Shown here: in pieces, positions 61,194-64,000 of the stretch
Numbering within the stretch: position 1 is the stretch's first letter
How the letters are laid out: every line of letters begins with the position of its first letter
Notes under the pieces: generated by a model
Databases searched by the model: none
What the model was told of the DNA's origin: nothing
What the model saw: the letters and a program-made list of their open reading frames with translations, nothing else
Position numbers and translations under genes: made by a program
Assembly: GCA_027405735.1 (NCBI GenBank)
Contig: JAPEHQ010000007.1
Coordinates: 1,203,001 to 1,267,000 of the forward strand
DNA: 64,000 nucleotides
Direction of reading: 5' to 3'
Source: Mucor racemosus
Lineage: Eukaryota; Mucoromycota; Mucoromycetes; Mucorales; Mucoraceae

Positions 61194-63694
61194 AAACTCT
61201 TTTTATTTATTTCTTTTTTTCCCTATTAGATATTTACTACCTTTTCCTGTACTTAAACAAACAAACAAACAAACATATGAATCCATAATTGAATAAACAA
61301 TTTTTGACCGCATCATTCAATATCCATGTGATCTTGTATAACAATGATTACCTTAATACTTGGAGCGTGGGATATGTTTAATAATTGAAATGCAAACAAA
61401 ATGGCTTAAATTATTCCCTGTATGCTCTGAACTGCGCTGCAAAAAATTGTTTGATTATATCTATTGAAAGAGGATCAAAACAATTGTTTGAAGGCCTTAA
61501 AGTTCTCACAATTTGTGATTTTGTGCGGTGTTTCATTTTCGGCATCATTGCTAAAAAATGCAAAAATTAGTCGAAAATACAAGGTTTAAAGGTTTTTTGA
61601 ACGAAAATAAAGAAAGAAAAATAGTTGAAATTTATTTTAAAACAGTTAATAGCATGTTTAATACATGCTGATATTTTTTATTGATAAACTTTGTTACAAA
61701 ATCCTCACTCTTTAACATCGAGTCAAACGATTATAATTTCCAAGTATTATGCTGCAAATGGAGTTCCACAGAGATTGCCCAGATACAAGGATTAAAATTA
61801 CTTTGAATCGCATATTTAGAGGGTCAAGCTACATTTATAACTGGTATTTGGGTATGCTACGTTGCAGTGTCGCGTTAAACGCGCAGATTTAAGCAAATAA
61901 TACGCAAAAATCCGGGGCTTTACAACCTTATTTCTCCATGGTTTTCAACATCTATAGGACCGCAGACCCAACTAGAACCATTTCACATACCCTCTAGGTA
62001 CTTCCAGATGTATTTTCTCCAAAAAACTTGACGATGAAAAAGTAAGCGATTTTCTTCAAATTTCCATGAGGAAGGCCTTTACTAAATCGATCAAAATCGT
62101 TCTTTCGACTTTTTCGTCTTGAAATTTTCATATTTTTGTAAGGCATTTATAATTTAAACCTAAGCAGAATTTTCTAGGCTATCATCTACAATTGTTTATT
62201 TTGATATTAAATATTCACAAATAGGAAATTTCTTCGAAAAACCGCTATTTGTTCCAACTAAGATTACAAAACATTTTTAGTGAAAAATATAGTTTATTTT
62301 TATGTCATTAGAAGCACAATAAAAATTTCTATGTATAATAATTAATATGTAGTATGCGTTAGGTATACAAACTTTTGAGCTATTAATAAAAAAAGCGTAA
62401 AAAAAGTTCAATTTGATCATTTTTGTACAAAAAAATGATCAGACCTGAAATCGGCGTTTTAATTTCAAAAAGTTTGAAAAAGCCCATCAAAATGACATTA
62501 ACTGAAGCGATCTATTAATGAAACATCTTTAAATCAACCTGAAATTAGCATACATTTATAAAGAAGATCTTGGGCTAAATTTTGCGCTATTTAAAAATAT
62601 TTCTTTATTTATGATTAATCGACATAATAACGTTTTCTCCTCACAAAGCATATATATTTTTTTCGATATATCGTGAGCAAATCAGTGGAGGCATGTGCAT
62701 ATGTGCAATCCCGGGAATTATTCATGAGATATTTCAATCAAATGCATATAAAAATAACTAGGAGTAAAATAAGCATATTTCTCAAAGAAGAAACACAAAA
62801 TGAAATCTTTTTGTTTTTGGAATTGTGTCAAAACAAAGCCATGATACCCAGTTATAGTTTAATCATGGCAAAGTTCTAATGGTCATAGTAATGGTAATAG
62901 TGCTACAATATCATATTTTTTCGATCGTGATACATGTTGATTTTACAACTCAACTTGCAGCATCTATTTTTTTCGTTTAATATGATTGAATAGGATCGAA
63001 CATAGTTTTTTTTAGACTATAAATGATATTCTTTATTTAATCGCCAGCTTTCTATATGATATCAAAGTTATTTTTGGGTTTAGATTTTTAACGAAAACTA
63101 GGTAGAAGCTAATTGATCTAGACTAATTGATATTAATTATGCTTTGACCATTTTACATTTATGTACAAACTTGTTTACTATGCAAATGGTAATTCATTTA
63201 CCCCTGGTTGGTAGGTTATTTTGATTGATTAATAGGATTGTAAGCATGAATCTAATCGGATTGTAAAATCGAAACTTTTTGAATATCTAGCCCTTTTTCC
63301 CCTCCATGATAGGATTATGATTTAAATAAGGATTTTAATGAAATTAGTATAATACACAATTGTGCTACAACAACAATAAAAGGGGAGTGCTCCTATATTA
63401 GAGAGTTCCCATACAAAATAAAATGTTTGGATGATGCTTGATTTGGTTAGCGAAGTAAGCATTTGAATGAATGATTGTTTGACATTCGTCATTGAAATAC
63501 TGTACGTCATTTTGGTTAGCTTCATTCATTTATTTAACATTTTTTCAAGCTCCAGTACAAAATTTTAGACTGTAAAATTAAACCATTTTTTTTTCTTTTT
63601 TTTCCTCTTTTCGTCTCATTCTCTCCTTTATGTATTTTAGTTATTAATAAAATTGTGATCTTCTTGAAGAAAAAGCGAAAATTTTGAACAAAAA
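61194..63694. other. Intergenic, unrecognised
   Basis: 2.5 kb of AT-rich sequence with a (CAAA)n stretch near 61255-61274. Short open frames only. I see no copy of the repeat families found elsewhere in the window. Confidence 0.6.
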
Positions 63695-64000
63695 ATGAAT
63701 AGGTAACATATTAAGAAAAGAAAGTAAATAATAAATTTAAAATGTTACACATTAAACATCTAATTTCCATATTATAAACAGTGATACATCGTCTTCAGCA
63801 ACTTCACAATATCATGCTCAATTGTATTCTGGGCAAAAGCAATTACAAAAACGACATCAACTACAACAAGAAGAAAAAAAGCAATTGACATTACCAACAA
63901 ATGCAGTGAAACCAACCTCACTTAATTACAAAGTGTTATCATTTGATGCACCAAACTTATATCATACCTCACTCAAATTAACAACAGAAATTGATATCCA
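63695..64000 (+). CDS. Unrecognised gene, 5' part (runs off the window)
   Basis: ATG at 63695, a tiny first exon (63695-63702, MN plus part of a Ser codon), an intron 63703-63781 (GTAACA...AACAG) and a second exon from 63782 open to the edge. The protein begins MNSDTSSSATSQYHAQLYSG, has a Gln/Lys-rich stretch (QKQLQKRHQLQQEEKKQL) and continues TLPTNAVKPTSLNYKVLSFD. A CT-rich tract lies before the start. Too little is visible to name a family. Confidence 0.6.

Overview
The window is nuclear DNA of an early-diverging filamentous fungus, most probably a Mucoromycota/Mucorales species. Evidence: AT-rich sequence, very short GT-AG introns (about 50-95 bp) in nearly every gene, a velvet regulator, fungal-type amino acid permease and acetyl-CoA synthetase, and an AP-4-type adaptor sigma subunit, a complex lost from the common model yeasts and moulds. 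The species call is inference; no marker names it.

Layout. 1-5.8 kb is a compact housekeeping block: the 3' part of a bZIP transcription factor (+), NAD(P)H-hydrate epimerase (-), acetyl-CoA synthetase (+, divergent from the epimerase) and a 58-aa F1Fo ATP synthase subunit J (-, three exons). 5.8-17.0 kb has no intact gene; it is mobile-element debris with a solo LTR, a dynein intermediate chain fragment and several dispersed families. 17.0-27.3 kb is genic: Mtr10/transportin-3, an NXPE/PC-esterase-like type II membrane protein, gene relics, AP-4 sigma and an amino acid permease with micro-exons of 11, 7 and 3 nt. 27.3-36.9 kb is a nest of transposable elements. 36.9-48.7 kb holds Noc4, an unrecognised single-exon secretory or membrane protein, a VosA-type velvet factor, and a divergent pair of organelle-type GTPases (EngB/YihA-like and MnmE/Mss1). 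48.7-59.7 kb is again repeats, including a decayed gene for a heptapeptide-repeat protein. 59.7-61.2 kb is a class III omega-aminotransferase (GABA transaminase-like), and the first part of an unrecognised gene enters at 63.7 kb.

The genes are not one pathway; they are housekeeping functions (metabolite repair, acetyl-CoA supply, ATP synthase, nuclear import, ribosome biogenesis, organelle ribosome/tRNA maturation, vesicle coats, amino-acid uptake and GABA turnover) plus two transcription regulators. Exon structures were built by hand from splice sites, reading frame and family conservation; each complete model is in frame and close to its family's usual length.

The most informative non-genic observation is that related repeat copies inside the window act as filled and empty sites for one another. 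They delimit two solo LTRs (5-bp duplications), a TA-flanked mariner-type element, a hAT-like element with an 8-bp duplication and a further TA-flanked insertion, stacked several levels deep. The most unusual observations are the 3-nt exon in the permease and the 21-nt periodic array at about 52.7-54.1 kb, which reads on the minus strand as a decayed heptapeptide-repeat protein.
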